Shown: positions 8,091-16,005, counted from the stretch's first letter. The stretch: 32,133 nucleotides of DNA from an uncultured Collinsella sp. (GCA_902470835.1 CABRHR010000011.1:1-32133); one strand, 5' to 3'. The notes: generated by a model from the sequence alone, not told the origin. Numbers and translations: made by a program.

Positions 8091-8452
8091 CCAAGTGGGC
8101 CTATAAGCCGGGTTCTGTCGTGAACGGTCATTTATCTTGTCTGCACGTTACCGTGCAGCTCCACGCACGCTACCCGAACGCGGACCGGGCCGGCCCATAG
8201 CGTTCCTATTCGCGCTTGCTCCGGATGGGGCTTGCCAAGCCGCCGTGTTGCCACGACGCTGGTGGTCTCTTACACCACCGTTTCAGCTTTTCCCTTTACG
8301 CCTTGCGGCGCAGGTGGGAGTCTTCTTTTCTGCGGCGCTTTCCGTCGGATCACTCCGCCCGGCCGTTAGCCGGCATCCCGCCCTCTGGAGCCCGGACTTT
8401 CCTCACGCGTGCCGCAAGCAGCACATCGCGCGACCGTCTGGCCCACTCAGCA
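8091..8452 (-). ncRNA. rnpB: RNase P RNA (bacterial type A)
   Basis: This is the catalytic RNA of RNase P, which matures tRNA 5' ends. On the minus strand the universally conserved segments are present in order: GAGGAAAGTCCGGGCTC near the 5' end (CR I), the GTAAAGGG...GAAACGGTGGTGTAAGAG region, GGCAAGCCCCATCCGGAGCAAG, and near the 3' end ACAGAACCCGGCTTATAGGCC. The terminal P1 helix pairs GTGGGCC at about 8440-8446 with GGCCCAC at about 8095-8101. The roughly 362-nt length fits. Ends were set from P1 and from the promoter -10 box at 8460-8465, which predicts a start close to 8453. No T-tract terminator follows; the nested-hairpin element begins 15 bases downstream. Confidence 0.95.
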
Positions 8453-8459
8453 GTGCAAG

Positions 8460-8488
8460 AGTGTAGCACACCGTTGCCGCAGGCAATG
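8460..8488 (-). promoter_or_regulatory. Promoter of rnpB
   Basis: On the minus strand the -10 box TACACT (8460-8465) stands 17 bases from CATTGC (8483-8488) as a weak -35. The spacing puts the start at about 8453, the expected first base of RNase P RNA. The rest of the gap up to the rpsA terminator (8489-8717) shows only a small CCCGCCTC/GAGGCGGG hairpin near 8617-8638 and no convincing gene. Confidence 0.55.
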
Positions 8489-8717
8489 GCACAACACAAG
8501 CGTTCGACACGATAAACCAAGAACCGCGCTATGCAGTACAATAGAGTCGTCGATGGGCAACGTCGTCAGTCGAGACGCGACCGCGCTCCGCACCCCTCCG
8601 TCTACTCGGTGCGTTCCCGCCTCCTCCCCGAGGCGGGATGTCGGCATTTTTCATGCACCGACAACCCAATAGCCTATGGACAGTACGGGCAGCAGCGCGC
8701 ATCTCAGCGCCAGATGC

Positions 8718-8749
8718 AAAAAGGGACCCGTCCATTGCGGACGGATCCC
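8718..8749 (-). terminator. Intrinsic terminator of rpsA
   Basis: An 11-bp stem (8723-8733 with 8739-8749; one G-U pair in the RNA) and a 5-base loop are followed on the minus strand by TTTTTG. It lies about 27 bases past the rpsA stop. Confidence 0.88.
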
Positions 8750-8775
8750 TTAAAACAAGTGATCGTCAAACCGAT

Positions 8776-9942
8776 TTACTCGGCGTCGGTCTCCTCGTCC
8801 TTCTTCTCGGAAGGCAGCGGGGTAACCTCGATCTCGACGCCCAGAGTCTCAGCAGCGGACTTCATGGACAGGGAGATACGACGACGGTCGAGGTCGATCT
8901 CCATGACCTTGACCTGAACCTTGTCGCCCACGTGGGTGACCTGAGAAGGCTGATCGACGTGCTTGTTGGCCATCTCGGAGATGTGCACCAGGCCCTCGAT
9001 GCCCTCGCCCAGGTCGACGAAAGCGCCGAACGGGACAAGCTTGGTCACAGTGCCCTCAACGATAGCGCCGACGGGGTACTTCTTGACCAGTGCGCGCCAC
9101 GGATCCTCGGTGGTCTGCTTGAGACCCAGGGAGATGCGCTCGCGGTTGAGGTCGACGTCGAGAACCTCGACCTCGACCTCCTGGCCGACCTTGACAACCT
9201 CGGAAGGATGGTTGACGTGGTTCCAGGAGAGCTCGGAGATGTGGATGAGGCCGTCGATACCGCCGAGGTCGACGAAGGCGCCGAAGTCGACGATGGAGGA
9301 AACGGTGCCCTGGAGACGCATGCCAGACTTGAGCTTGGACAGGATCTCGGAGCGCTCGGCCTTACGGGACTCCTCGAGCACGACGCGACGGGAGAGAACG
9401 ACGTTGTTGCGGTTGCGGTCCATCTCGATGACGCGGGCCTCGATGCGGGTGCCCATGTAAGAGGTGAGGTCCTTGACACGACGGAGGTCGACGAGGGAAG
9501 CGGGCAGGAAGCCACGCAGGCCGATGTCGAGGATCAGGCCGCCCTTGACAACCTCGATAACCTCGCCCTCGACGTTCTCGCCGGAGTTGAACTTCTCCTC
9601 GATGCGGTTCCAAGCACGCTCGTACTCGGCACGCTTCTTGGACAGGACCAGACGACCGTCCTTGTCCTCCTTCTGGAGAACCAGAGCCTCGATGGGATCA
9701 CCGAGTGCAACGATGTCTGCAGGGTTAGCGTCCTTGCGGATGGACAGCTCGCGGACCGGGATAACGCCCTCGGACTTGAATCCGATGTCAACGAGCACCT
9801 CGTCATGCTCGATCTTAACGACAGTGCCGTTAACGAGATCGCCCTCATCAAAGTCGGTAATCGTACCGTCGATGAGGTTGTTCATCTCCTCCTCATTGAC
9901 ATCGTCAAGAGAGAAAATGGACGAGTTCTGAATCTCACTCAA
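8776..9942 (-). CDS. rpsA: 30S ribosomal protein S1
   Basis: Ribosomal protein S1 binds mRNA and helps initiation on structured or weak ribosome sites. The 388-residue protein has four S1/OB domains at about residues 34-100, 118-185, 205-272 and 290-358, the short four-domain form seen in actinobacteria and Firmicutes rather than the six-domain proteobacterial form. The last two repeats are clearest (VDFGAFVDLGGIDGLIHISEL and VPFGAFVDLGEGIEGLVHISEM, each shown here only as landmarks). The tail is acidic. It starts with TTG at 9942, preceded by AAAGGGG six bases upstream; no upstream in-frame ATG exists. A short hairpin overlaps this start. It is monocistronic. Confidence 0.95.
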   Translation of the reverse strand: MSEIQNSSIFSLDDVNEEEMNNLIDGTITDFDEGDLVNGTVVKIEHDEVLVDIGFKSEGVIPVRELSIRKDANPADIVALGDPIEALVLQKEDKDGRLVLSKKRAEYERAWNRIEEKFNSGENVEGEVIEVVKGGLILDIGLRGFLPASLVDLRRVKDLTSYMGTRIEARVIEMDRNRNNVVLSRRVVLEESRKAERSEILSKLKSGMRLQGTVSSIVDFGAFVDLGGIDGLIHISELSWNHVNHPSEVVKVGQEVEVEVLDVDLNRERISLGLKQTTEDPWRALVKKYPVGAIVEGTVTKLVPFGAFVDLGEGIEGLVHISEMANKHVDQPSQVTHVGDKVQVKVMEIDLDRRRISLSMKSAAETLGVEIEVTPLPSEKKDEETDAE

Positions 9943-9956
9943 AGGTGGACCCCTTT
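9941..9956 (-). promoter_or_regulatory. Possible hairpin masking the rpsA ribosome-binding site
   Basis: On the minus strand AAAGG (within the ribosome site AAAGGGG) can pair with CCTTT, which overlaps the TTG start, around a 6-base loop. The stem has only 5 bp. S1 is known to repress its own translation in E. coli, so such masking would be sensible, but this is inference. The remaining leader (9957-10257) holds a CGGGGCCCCG palindrome at about 9963-9972 and no gene; it must contain the divergent promoters of rpsA and the HAD gene, with TTGACG near 10173 the only good -35-like match. Confidence 0.3.
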
Positions 9957-10257
9957 CGAACTACGGGGCCCCGATTGCTAGGACCTACAGAAGGGTGCGA
10001 CAAGCACACAACGTTTAGGAACACTCGGGAGCCGACAGATACTAATGTGACGCTTATGCAATCACGTTCGTATAGGTTACGGGGAAATCATTTCGATTTC
10101 AAGCGTGAACTGCGATTTTTTACTCGTATGGAGACTTTTTCGCAATCTTGTGGACGACCGTCCCCATAAGTTGACGATAGGCAGTTAGGCATACGGCTTT
10201 GGGGTAAAGTATCCGGAGCCAACGACTCTAGATCAAATTTACGAGAAAGGTGCCCGC

Positions 10258-11016
10258 GTGCTCAAAGCAGTCGTTTTCGATATGGACGAGACACTTCTTA
10301 GCATCAACCTCAACGCGTTTATCCTTCGCTATTTTAAGGATGTCTCGTCGATGCTCGCGGATATCGGGCGCCGCAGCCGCGGTGGCACGATGGCACGCCT
10401 CGGCACCATCCTGGTCGACCTCAACGCCAATCGACGCAGCGGAACGGACAATCGCACCAATCTGGAGTTTTACCGCACCGAGGTCGAGCGCCGATGCGGC
10501 ATCTGCCTCTCCGATCCCCTCATCTACGAGGCGTTTACCTACTACGACCGCGAAGTTCTTCCATACAAGAACGACGATGTCATCAACGCCCACGCCATGC
10601 CGGGCGCACACGCCGCGCTTCAGGCCGTACAGGACGCAGGACTGCGTTGCGCGCTCTTTACCAACCCCAGCTTTCCCCAGGGGGCCATCGAATGCCGCAT
10701 GGGTTGGGGCAACCTGGCCGACGCTCCCTTTGAGCTCGTCACGCACATGGGAAACACCACCCGTTGCAAGCCCGATGCCACCTACTATCTAGAGCAGCTT
10801 CAGGTGATGGGGCTCGAACCGCACGAGGTCCTTATGGTGGGCAACGATCCCAAACGCGACTTCCCGTCCCCCGATTGCGGCATCCAAACCGCCTTTGTGG
10901 GCCAAGGCAAGCCCGGCCGAGCCACCTGGAGCGGAACCATGGAAGACTTCGCCCGCGACTTCAACGCCGTAGTAGAAGCCTTCTACGAACACCAAGTAGC
11001 CGACGAACTGTCATAG
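10258..11016 (+). CDS. HAD-superfamily hydrolase
   Basis: This is a cytoplasmic haloacid dehalogenase-like phosphatase; the substrate is unknown. All four HAD motifs are present in 252 residues: motif I DMDETLL (residues 8-14) with the nucleophile and acid/base aspartates, motif II as TNPS, motif III lysine in CKPDATYY, and motif IV as GNDPKRDF. A helical cap of about 100 residues lies between motifs I and II, giving a type I-like cap. The start is GTG at 10258 with GAGAAAGG upstream. It is divergent from rpsA and faces the cysteine desulfidase-like gene; copy 2 of the nested-hairpin element lies in the gap between them. Confidence 0.85.
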   Translation: MLKAVVFDMDETLLSINLNAFILRYFKDVSSMLADIGRRSRGGTMARLGTILVDLNANRRSGTDNRTNLEFYRTEVERRCGICLSDPLIYEAFTYYDREVLPYKNDDVINAHAMPGAHAALQAVQDAGLRCALFTNPSFPQGAIECRMGWGNLADAPFELVTHMGNTTRCKPDATYYLEQLQVMGLEPHEVLMVGNDPKRDFPSPDCGIQTAFVGQGKPGRATWSGTMEDFARDFNAVVEAFYEHQVADELS

Positions 11017-11063
11017 GACCCCTCGCTCCAAACAAAATAACGCCGCAGGTTGAGCATAAGTCA

Positions 11064-11167
11064 GCGAAAACGCCCCTAAGCGAGCAATGTGCCTTGAAAG
11101 AGGGGGGCATAGGCCTTCTGGCCATGCCCGACGATTGAAAGGCAGATTGCCGCTTAGGGGCGTTTGC
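11064..11167. repeat. Nested-hairpin intergenic element (copy 2)
   Basis: The outer stem pairs 11064-11082 with 11151-11167 (AACGCCCCTAAGCG arm). The core repeats copy 1: GCAA/TTGC, TGCCTT/AAGGCA, the GAAAGA and TTGA internal loops, and an apical GGGCAT-A-GGCC-TTCT-GGCC-ATGCCC. The outer stem differs in sequence from copy 1 at about eight consecutive positions yet pairs fully, and one apical A-T pair is replaced by G-C. The flanks AGCGAAAAC and GTTTGCAGCGTC match copy 1. It lies between two convergent genes. Confidence 0.85.
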
Positions 11168-11178
11168 AGCGTCGAGCC

Positions 11179-11206
11179 GTTACGCGGTTTGGTAAAACCG
11201 CGTAAC
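11179..11206. terminator. Perfect 12-bp hairpin touching the stop codon of the cysteine desulfidase-like gene
   Basis: GTTACGCGGTTT and AAACCGCGTAAC pair exactly around GGTA. The end of the stem touches the TAG stop of the minus-strand gene. No T run follows, so termination is only likely, not shown. Confidence 0.5.
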
Positions 11207-12525
11207 TAACAAACCTGGGTTTTGCCGATCATGATGTTGAGGATCTCGACGTCGGTGTCTTTCATGCCCACACGGCCCACGTAGCCCATGCTGGCGATTG
11301 TCTGCTCGACGGTATCCTGGATCAGGCCCTCACCGGCACGGAAGCCGCGGCCCTGCATGGCCATATCGTGGCCCAGAATCGCCGCATCGACGGCAGCGGA
11401 AATCTTGGCGGCGCAGCTCGCCTTGGCGCCATCGCACACGATGCCGCCCACGTTGCCAAGCGTATTCGAGACCGTCGCGCCAATCTGCTCGCGCGTGCCA
11501 CCGCACAGCCAGGTAATCGCGGCGCCGGCGCCGCACGCGGCGCAAATAGCACCGCAAAACGCCGAGAGAGCACCAATATAGCTCTTGATATGCACGGCGA
11601 TAAGATCGGACAGCATCACGGCGCGCACCAGACGCTCGTGGTCGCAACGCAGGTACTCGGCATACTCCATGACGGGCAATGCGCAGGTAATGCCCTGATT
11701 GCCCGAGCCGCACACAATGGCGACCGGCAGCGCGCAGCCGTTCATGCGGGCGTCGGACCCGGCGGCCGCACGGGCACGGGCACGGCAGGCGACGTCATCG
11801 GCACGAGCACCCAGCAGCGTACGACCCACCTCGGCGCCCCAAGCGTGCGCAAGGCCCTCGGCACTGATTGCGCCATTCAGCTCAATCTGACGCTCAACGG
11901 CAGCGCGGGCGTCCTCAATGTCACCGTCCTCGATAAAGTCGATGATGGTCTCAATCGACATGGGCGTGTCGGCGCTATCTGCCGCCCGCTCGGCCACGAC
12001 GCGCTCGGCGCAGGCGGCACACTCCCCCGCCGACTTGCCGCACACCGGAATACCGTCGAGGGTATGGCACGTGACATTGGTGTGGTGGTCGGTAATCTCG
12101 ACGACCGCGGTATGGCCCCCGGCCGTCGCAGTCACCTTGATGTAGAGGTTGGGCACACCCTCGACAAGCGACACATCGCAGTAGCCGGCGTCGGCGAGGA
12201 GCTCGGCCACGCGAGCACGGTCTTCATCGTCAACGCTCTCGAGCACCTCGAGCGCGCTCTTGGCGTCGCCGCCCACGGCACCCAGCACGGCCGCGGCTTC
12301 AATACCGTGCATACCGCCCGAGTTGGGCACGGTCACGCTCTTAACGTTCTTGATGATATTGCCCGAGCAGGCAACATCCATATGATCAGGCTCGCAACCG
12401 AGCGTCTGGCTCGCCAGCGCTGCTGCATAGGCAACGGCAATGGGCTCGGTACAGCCGAGCGCGCAGACAAGCTCGCGGTTCAAAACATCGCAAAATGCGG
12501 CATCACGAAGGGAATCGGTAGGCAT
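11206..12525 (-). CDS. L-cysteine desulfidase/UPF0597 (YhaM, CyuA-like) family protein
   Basis: This 439-residue protein belongs to the UPF0597 family, whose characterised members are iron-sulfur L-cysteine desulfidases that split cysteine to pyruvate, ammonia and sulfide; the family is also related to serine dehydratase alpha chains. The hallmark ALGCTEPIAVAYAAA lies at residues 22-36, with the cluster-ligand candidate C25. Further conserved blocks are GNIIKNVKSVTVPNSGG and, in the C-terminal half, GSGNQGITCALPV and TLGNVGGIVCDGAK. Many cysteines are present. The ATG at 12525 has GGAG 6 bases upstream. It has no partner gene here. The enzymatic call is from the family only; serine deamination is the main alternative. 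Confidence 0.82.
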   Translation of the reverse strand: MPTDSLRDAAFCDVLNRELVCALGCTEPIAVAYAAALASQTLGCEPDHMDVACSGNIIKNVKSVTVPNSGGMHGIEAAAVLGAVGGDAKSALEVLESVDDEDRARVAELLADAGYCDVSLVEGVPNLYIKVTATAGGHTAVVEITDHHTNVTCHTLDGIPVCGKSAGECAACAERVVAERAADSADTPMSIETIIDFIEDGDIEDARAAVERQIELNGAISAEGLAHAWGAEVGRTLLGARADDVACRARARAAAGSDARMNGCALPVAIVCGSGNQGITCALPVMEYAEYLRCDHERLVRAVMLSDLIAVHIKSYIGALSAFCGAICAACGAGAAITWLCGGTREQIGATVSNTLGNVGGIVCDGAKASCAAKISAAVDAAILGHDMAMQGRGFRAGEGLIQDTVEQTIASMGYVGRVGMKDTDVEILNIMIGKTQVC

Positions 12526-12797
12526 AGGTATCTCCTGCTTGCATAACGAGCTAGGCTCTCAAAAAATGTTAGCTCCTTTATTTGATAACAATGCATCAAA
12601 AACCGCAACCATGGTTCCGGCGGACGGCGCTCAAGCGCAAACTGACGACATTCATTCACGAAAAGCCAGTCTTGTTGCCTGCTAAAGCGTTTGACCAAAA
12701 AACGCTCGAGCGTTTACGCAAAAGTCGCGCTATCATGCAGTCGAACGCGGTAAACACCTTTAGCATTTGCGCCGCACAGACCAGAGAGGAACCATCC

Positions 12798-13265
12798 ATG
12801 AAGATCGGTATCGGTAACGACCACGCCGCCGTCGAGCTCAAGAACATCATCTCCGAGCACCTGAAGGAGCGCGGCTGCGAGGTCGTGAACTTTGGCACCG
12901 ACACCTCCGAGAGCTTTGACTACCCCATCGCTGGCTACAAGGTGGGTAAGGCCGTTGCCAACGGTGACGTCGACCTGGGCATCCTCATCTGTGGCACCGG
13001 TGTCGGGATTAGCCTGGCTGCCAACAAGGTCGAGGGCGTACGCGCCGTCGTGTGCTCCGAGCCCTTCAGCGCCAAGCTCTCCCGCATGCACAACAACACC
13101 AACGTGCTCGCCTTTGGCGCCCGCGTCGTGGGCTCCGAGCTCGCCAAGATGATTGTCGACGAGTGGCTCGACGCCGAGTTTGAGGGCGGTCGTCACGAGC
13201 GTCGCGTTAACCTCCTCAACGAGATCGACCACACGCGCGGCCTCAAGGTCGTCGACGAGGCCTAA
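12798..13265 (+). CDS. rpiB: Ribose-5-phosphate isomerase B
   Basis: This cytoplasmic enzyme interconverts ribose 5-phosphate and ribulose 5-phosphate in the pentose phosphate pathway. The 156-residue length fits the RpiB/LacAB family. Evidence is the N-terminal MKIGIGNDHAAVELK with the phosphate-binding DH pair, the active-site cysteine C65 in CGTGVGIS and MHNNTNVLAFGAR with the catalytic-site histidine. I chose the ATG at 12798, with AGAGAGGA upstream; a 72-residue in-frame extension to 12582 has no family character and lies in the intergenic region. In the 272-base gap upstream I see an AACGCTCGAGCGTT palindrome at 12701-12714, followed by T6 on the minus strand, and a TATCAT -10-like box at 12731-12736. 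Confidence 0.92.
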   Translation: MKIGIGNDHAAVELKNIISEHLKERGCEVVNFGTDTSESFDYPIAGYKVGKAVANGDVDLGILICGTGVGISLAANKVEGVRAVVCSEPFSAKLSRMHNNTNVLAFGARVVGSELAKMIVDEWLDAEFEGGRHERRVNLLNEIDHTRGLKVVDEA

Positions 13266-13292
13266 ACAACTCAGCGCCACAAGCTAACAGCA

Positions 13293-13327
13293 GGGGCCCG
13301 CTCGGAACTCATGACCGAACGGGCCCC
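13293..13327 (+). terminator. Terminator hairpin of rpiB
   Basis: A stem GGGGCCCG-TCGG / CCGA-CGGGCCCC (12 bp with one bulged base on each side) lies 28 bases after the rpiB stop and is followed by TTCATAGATTTTGG, a weak T tract. Confidence 0.7.
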
Positions 13328-13340
13328 TTCATAGATTTTG

Positions 13341-13378
13341 GAATAAAAGGGCGCCGCGGATGGAGTTCCGCGGCGCCC
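13341..13378 (-). terminator. Intrinsic terminator of ndk
   Basis: A perfect 12-bp stem (GGGCGCCGCGGA at 13349-13360 with its complement at 13367-13378) is followed on the minus strand by TTTTATTCC. It stands back to back with the rpiB terminator. Confidence 0.85.
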
Positions 13379-13416
13379 AAGCCACACGCTAACAGCTTTA
13401 AGGAGTCAAAGCTGGT

Positions 13417-13821
13417 TTAGCCAAAGAAGCGCTTGATCTCAATCTCGGCGTTCTCCAGGCAGTCGGAGCCGTGGATCACGTTGGCGTTGACATCGACGGC
13501 AAAGTCGCCGCGGATGGTACCAGGAGCAGCGTCAAGCGGATTAGTAGCGCCCATGAGGGTGCGCATCTTAGCAACAGCGGAGAGACCGGAAACGACCATC
13601 TTGACGACCGGACCGCTCGTCATAAAGTCACAGAGACCGCCAAAAAAGGGCTTGTCGGCCAGATGGGCGTAGTGCTCCTCGACGGTAGCGCGCTCGAGCG
13701 TGGTCATCTCCATGCGCTCGATGACAAGGCCGCTGCGCTCGATGCGAGCAACAATCTCGCCGATCTTGCGGTCGCGCACGGCGTCGGGCTTAATCATGAT
13801 GAAGGTCTTCTCGATAGCCAT
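13417..13821 (-). CDS. ndk: Nucleoside diphosphate kinase
   Basis: This cytoplasmic enzyme balances nucleoside triphosphate pools by transferring the gamma phosphate through a phosphohistidine. The catalytic histidine is H117 in NANVIHGSDCLENAEIEI. The N-terminus MAIEKTFIMIKPDAV and the ATNPLDAAPGTIRGDF loop are also diagnostic. At 134 residues it has the normal length. The ATG at 13821 was chosen because GAAAGG lies upstream and the protein then starts at the canonical position; a 14-residue extension is unsupported. HGSD is followed by C where most homologues have S. It is a single-gene unit with its own promoter and terminator. Confidence 0.95.
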   Translation of the reverse strand: MAIEKTFIMIKPDAVRDRKIGEIVARIERSGLVIERMEMTTLERATVEEHYAHLADKPFFGGLCDFMTSGPVVKMVVSGLSAVAKMRTLMGATNPLDAAPGTIRGDFAVDVNANVIHGSDCLENAEIEIKRFFG

Positions 13822-13884
13822 AAGGTAGCCTTTCAAGTAGGTTCGCGCGTGCCCAAGTCCCATTCCGGCACCCGCCTGGACTGC

Positions 13885-13913
13885 ATCGTAACAGAGTTTT
13901 AGCTGCAGTTAAA
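13885..13913 (-). promoter_or_regulatory. Likely promoter of ndk
   Basis: On the minus strand the extended -10 TGTTACGAT (TACGAT at 13885-13890) is 17 bases from TTTAAC (13908-13913). The predicted transcript starts about 57 bases before the ndk ATG. The same TGnTACGAT -10 box occurs before the M18 aminopeptidase and the phosphate transporter genes. Confidence 0.55.
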
Positions 13914-14120
13914 CAAAAAGCTGTTTATTGAAACGTTGCAATTTATTTAAGCGCTCCATATGTGTCACTTCTGTTTCGAAGCCCGATTAGAGTACCATCC
14001 GACTGCCCATCAACCGCATCGAGCAGAGCAGACGGTCGGTTGCCGCCCGCGAACGTACCCCCTTCACAACCTGCCCAAAGGTCCTACAGAACTTCTCGAC
14101 AAGCCCCTCCCCCATAGCAA
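13914..14120. other. Intergenic DNA with no recognisable gene
   Basis: This is the stretch between the ndk promoter and the argH terminator. I see no ribosome site with a credible frame, no RNA gene and no repeat. Base composition is patchy, with an AT-rich part at 13920-13960. Confidence 0.5.
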
Positions 14121-14154
14121 CAAAATACGGACGCCCACATCAGCAGACGCCCGT
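14121..14154 (-). terminator. Probable terminator of argH
   Basis: A 7-bp stem including one G-U pair (ACGGGCG with CGTCCGT on the minus strand) is followed by ATTTTG. It lies about 50 bases after the argH stop. The stem is modest. Confidence 0.5.
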
Positions 14155-14206
14155 AAAGCAAAAAACGATTCCTCAATAAATGGCAAAAACGGCTTCAGCC
14201 AAACCT

Positions 14207-15637
14207 CTACTTTGCCCCGTGACCCATCTCGACGACCTTGGTCAACGATCCAAAAACGCCTTCGTCGGCAACGAGTTGTGCCTCGGCACGCTGCAGCTGC
14301 ACGGCAACGGCGGCAGGGGCGGTACCGCCCTCGGTCGTGCGTGCAGCGACAATCGACGGGATGTCGAGTGCCTCGGTAATGTCGTGCTCAAAGAGCGAGC
14401 TTGCCTCCTGGAACACCTCAAACGGCAGGTCCTCAAGATTGCAGCCGCGCTTCTCACACATCAGGACCAGATGGCCCACCACGGCATGTGCCTCGCGGAA
14501 CGGCAGACCACGCTTAGCCAGGTAATCGGCAACATCGGTGGCGGCAAGGTGCCCCACGCCGCACTCGCGCGCCATGGCATCCTCGTTGACGGTCCAAGTC
14601 GAAATCATTCCGGCCATAACGGACAGGCACTGCATGAGCGTATGGGCGGTATCGAGCGCGCCCTCCTTGTCCTCCTGCAAGTCCTTGTTATAGGCGAGCG
14701 GCAGGCCCTTCATGGTCACGAGCAGCTGCACCAGGTTGCCATACACACGGCCGCTCTTGCCGCGGATAAGCTCGGCAAAGTCGGGATTCTTCTTCTGCGG
14801 CATGATGGACGAGCCGGTGGAGTACGAGTCGGAAAGCGTGATAAAGCCAAATTCGGAGCTCGACCACAGCACGATCTCCTCGGAAAGACGCGACAGGTGC
14901 ATGGTCATGACGGAGCCGGCGTAATGCAGATCGAGTAGGAAATCACGGTCGGAAACCGCATCGAGCGAGTTGGGAATCACACCCGCAAAGCCAAGTTCGG
15001 CAGCCGTCATCTGACGATCGAGCGGATAGCTCGTACCGGCAAGCGCGGCAGCACCCAGCGGGCAGTTGTCGGCGGCATCAAAGGCGGCCTTCAAACGCGT
15101 AAAGTCGCGCGCGAACATCCAGGAATACGCCAGCAGATGATGTGACAGCAGCACGGGCTGAGCATGCTGCATGTGCGTGTAGCCCGGCAGAATCACCTTG
15201 TCGTACCTCTTGGCCGCATCCACCAGCACATGACGCAGCTCAAGATTGGCCTCCATGAGCTCCTTGGCCAGCGCCTTGACGCCCAGGCGCGTATCGGTCG
15301 CCACCTGGTCGTTACGCGAACGCCCGGTATGCAGGCGTTTACCGGCCTCGCCGATGCGACGCGTCAGCTCGCTTTCGATGGACATATGAATGTCCTCGTC
15401 GTTGATGTCGAAGGTGAAGTTGCCGGCATCGATATCCTGCTCGATTCCGGTCAGACCCTCGACAATCGCCTGCTCGTCCTCGGCGCTGATAATGCCCTGG
15501 GCCGCCAGCATCTTGGCATGCGCCTTAGAGCCGGCGATATCCTGCTTATAGAGATGTTTGTCGACCGGCAACGACGCGCCAAACTCCTGCGTGACCTCGG
15601 CCACGCCCGCCTCAAAACGACCGCCCCAAAGAGCCAT
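14207..15637 (-). CDS. argH: Argininosuccinate lyase
   Basis: This cytoplasmic enzyme makes the last step of arginine synthesis, splitting argininosuccinate to arginine and fumarate. It belongs to the fumarase/aspartase superfamily. The superfamily signature GSSIMPQKKNPDFAE is at residues 275-289 and supplies the catalytic serine on a flexible loop. TGRSRNDQVATD (104-115) and THMQHAQP (154-161, with the catalytic histidine) are also present. At 476 residues the length is typical. I chose the ATG at 15637 (AAAGGGG 8 bases upstream, canonical MALWGGRF start) over an in-frame ATG 25 codons earlier. It follows argG on the same strand, but 523 bases containing a small ORF and a hairpin separate them. 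Confidence 0.95.
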   Translation of the reverse strand: MALWGGRFEAGVAEVTQEFGASLPVDKHLYKQDIAGSKAHAKMLAAQGIISAEDEQAIVEGLTGIEQDIDAGNFTFDINDEDIHMSIESELTRRIGEAGKRLHTGRSRNDQVATDTRLGVKALAKELMEANLELRHVLVDAAKRYDKVILPGYTHMQHAQPVLLSHHLLAYSWMFARDFTRLKAAFDAADNCPLGAAALAGTSYPLDRQMTAAELGFAGVIPNSLDAVSDRDFLLDLHYAGSVMTMHLSRLSEEIVLWSSSEFGFITLSDSYSTGSSIMPQKKNPDFAELIRGKSGRVYGNLVQLLVTMKGLPLAYNKDLQEDKEGALDTAHTLMQCLSVMAGMISTWTVNEDAMARECGVGHLAATDVADYLAKRGLPFREAHAVVGHLVLMCEKRGCNLEDLPFEVFQEASSLFEHDITEALDIPSIVAARTTEGGTAPAAVAVQLQRAEAQLVADEGVFGSLTKVVEMGHGAK

Positions 15638-15755
15638 GGAACCGTCCCCTTTCTCCAAATACCAAAACAAGCGCCCAAAGTAATGCGCCATGTCGCTAAA
15701 GCGATTTTTCAACCGCTAGTTTTGCATATTCCCCACCGTGCGCGGAGCTATGTAG

Positions 15756-15926
15756 CTAATTAGCAAAGAAGTGACGCACCAGGCACTTGGCGCCCAACGT
15801 CTCCCTCCGGATGTTGCCCTGCGAACCATCGATCCAGGCCTTCAGGCTCATAGGGACGTCCTCGACCCTTGCAGCATCGAACTCGGGCGCGAGGGCAAGT
15901 AAAGCATGCGCGATAGCATTGAACAT
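15756..15926 (-). CDS. Hypothetical 56-residue small protein between argG and argH
   Basis: This short frame is not a shadow of a larger gene and carries a good ribosome site: GAGGAG, 8 bases, then ATG at 15926; the stop is TAG. The predicted protein begins MFNAIAHALLALAPEF and ends KCLVRHFFAN. It has a hydrophobic N-terminal helix (residues 3-13), then a mixed part with VPMSLKAWIDGSQG. I recognise no family. Its strand and place suggest an arginine-linked or independent small gene. A strong hairpin upstream (15978-16005) and a TATATA box at about 15942-15951 suggest it may have its own promoter. It has few arginine codons, so it is not an obvious attenuator peptide. Confidence 0.5.
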   Translation of the reverse strand: MFNAIAHALLALAPEFDAARVEDVPMSLKAWIDGSQGNIRRETLGAKCLVRHFFAN

Positions 15927-15977
15927 AATGGATACTCCTCATATATATAGGCGCAGAGCCGACAAATTGATAGAAGG

Positions 15978-16005
15978 AGCCCCGCCGGACAACCCCGGCG
16001 GGGCT
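15978..16005 (-). terminator. Strong hairpin downstream of argG
   Basis: An 11-bp perfect stem, AGCCCCGCCGG with CCGGCGGGGCT, has a 6-base loop and is followed on the minus strand by CCTTCTAT, a poor T tract. It may end most argG transcripts before the small ORF and argH. It lies about 155 bases after the argG stop. Confidence 0.6.

Noticed and set aside
8638..9981. Long plus-strand frame opposite rpsA (447 codons)
   Set aside because: It is the antisense shadow of a clear four-domain S1 gene; the protein is D/L/V-rich with no family character.
12582..12797. N-terminal extension of RpiB by 72 residues
   Set aside because: The canonical RpiB N-terminus begins at the ATG at 12798, which has its own ribosome site; the extension is basic and unlike any RpiB.
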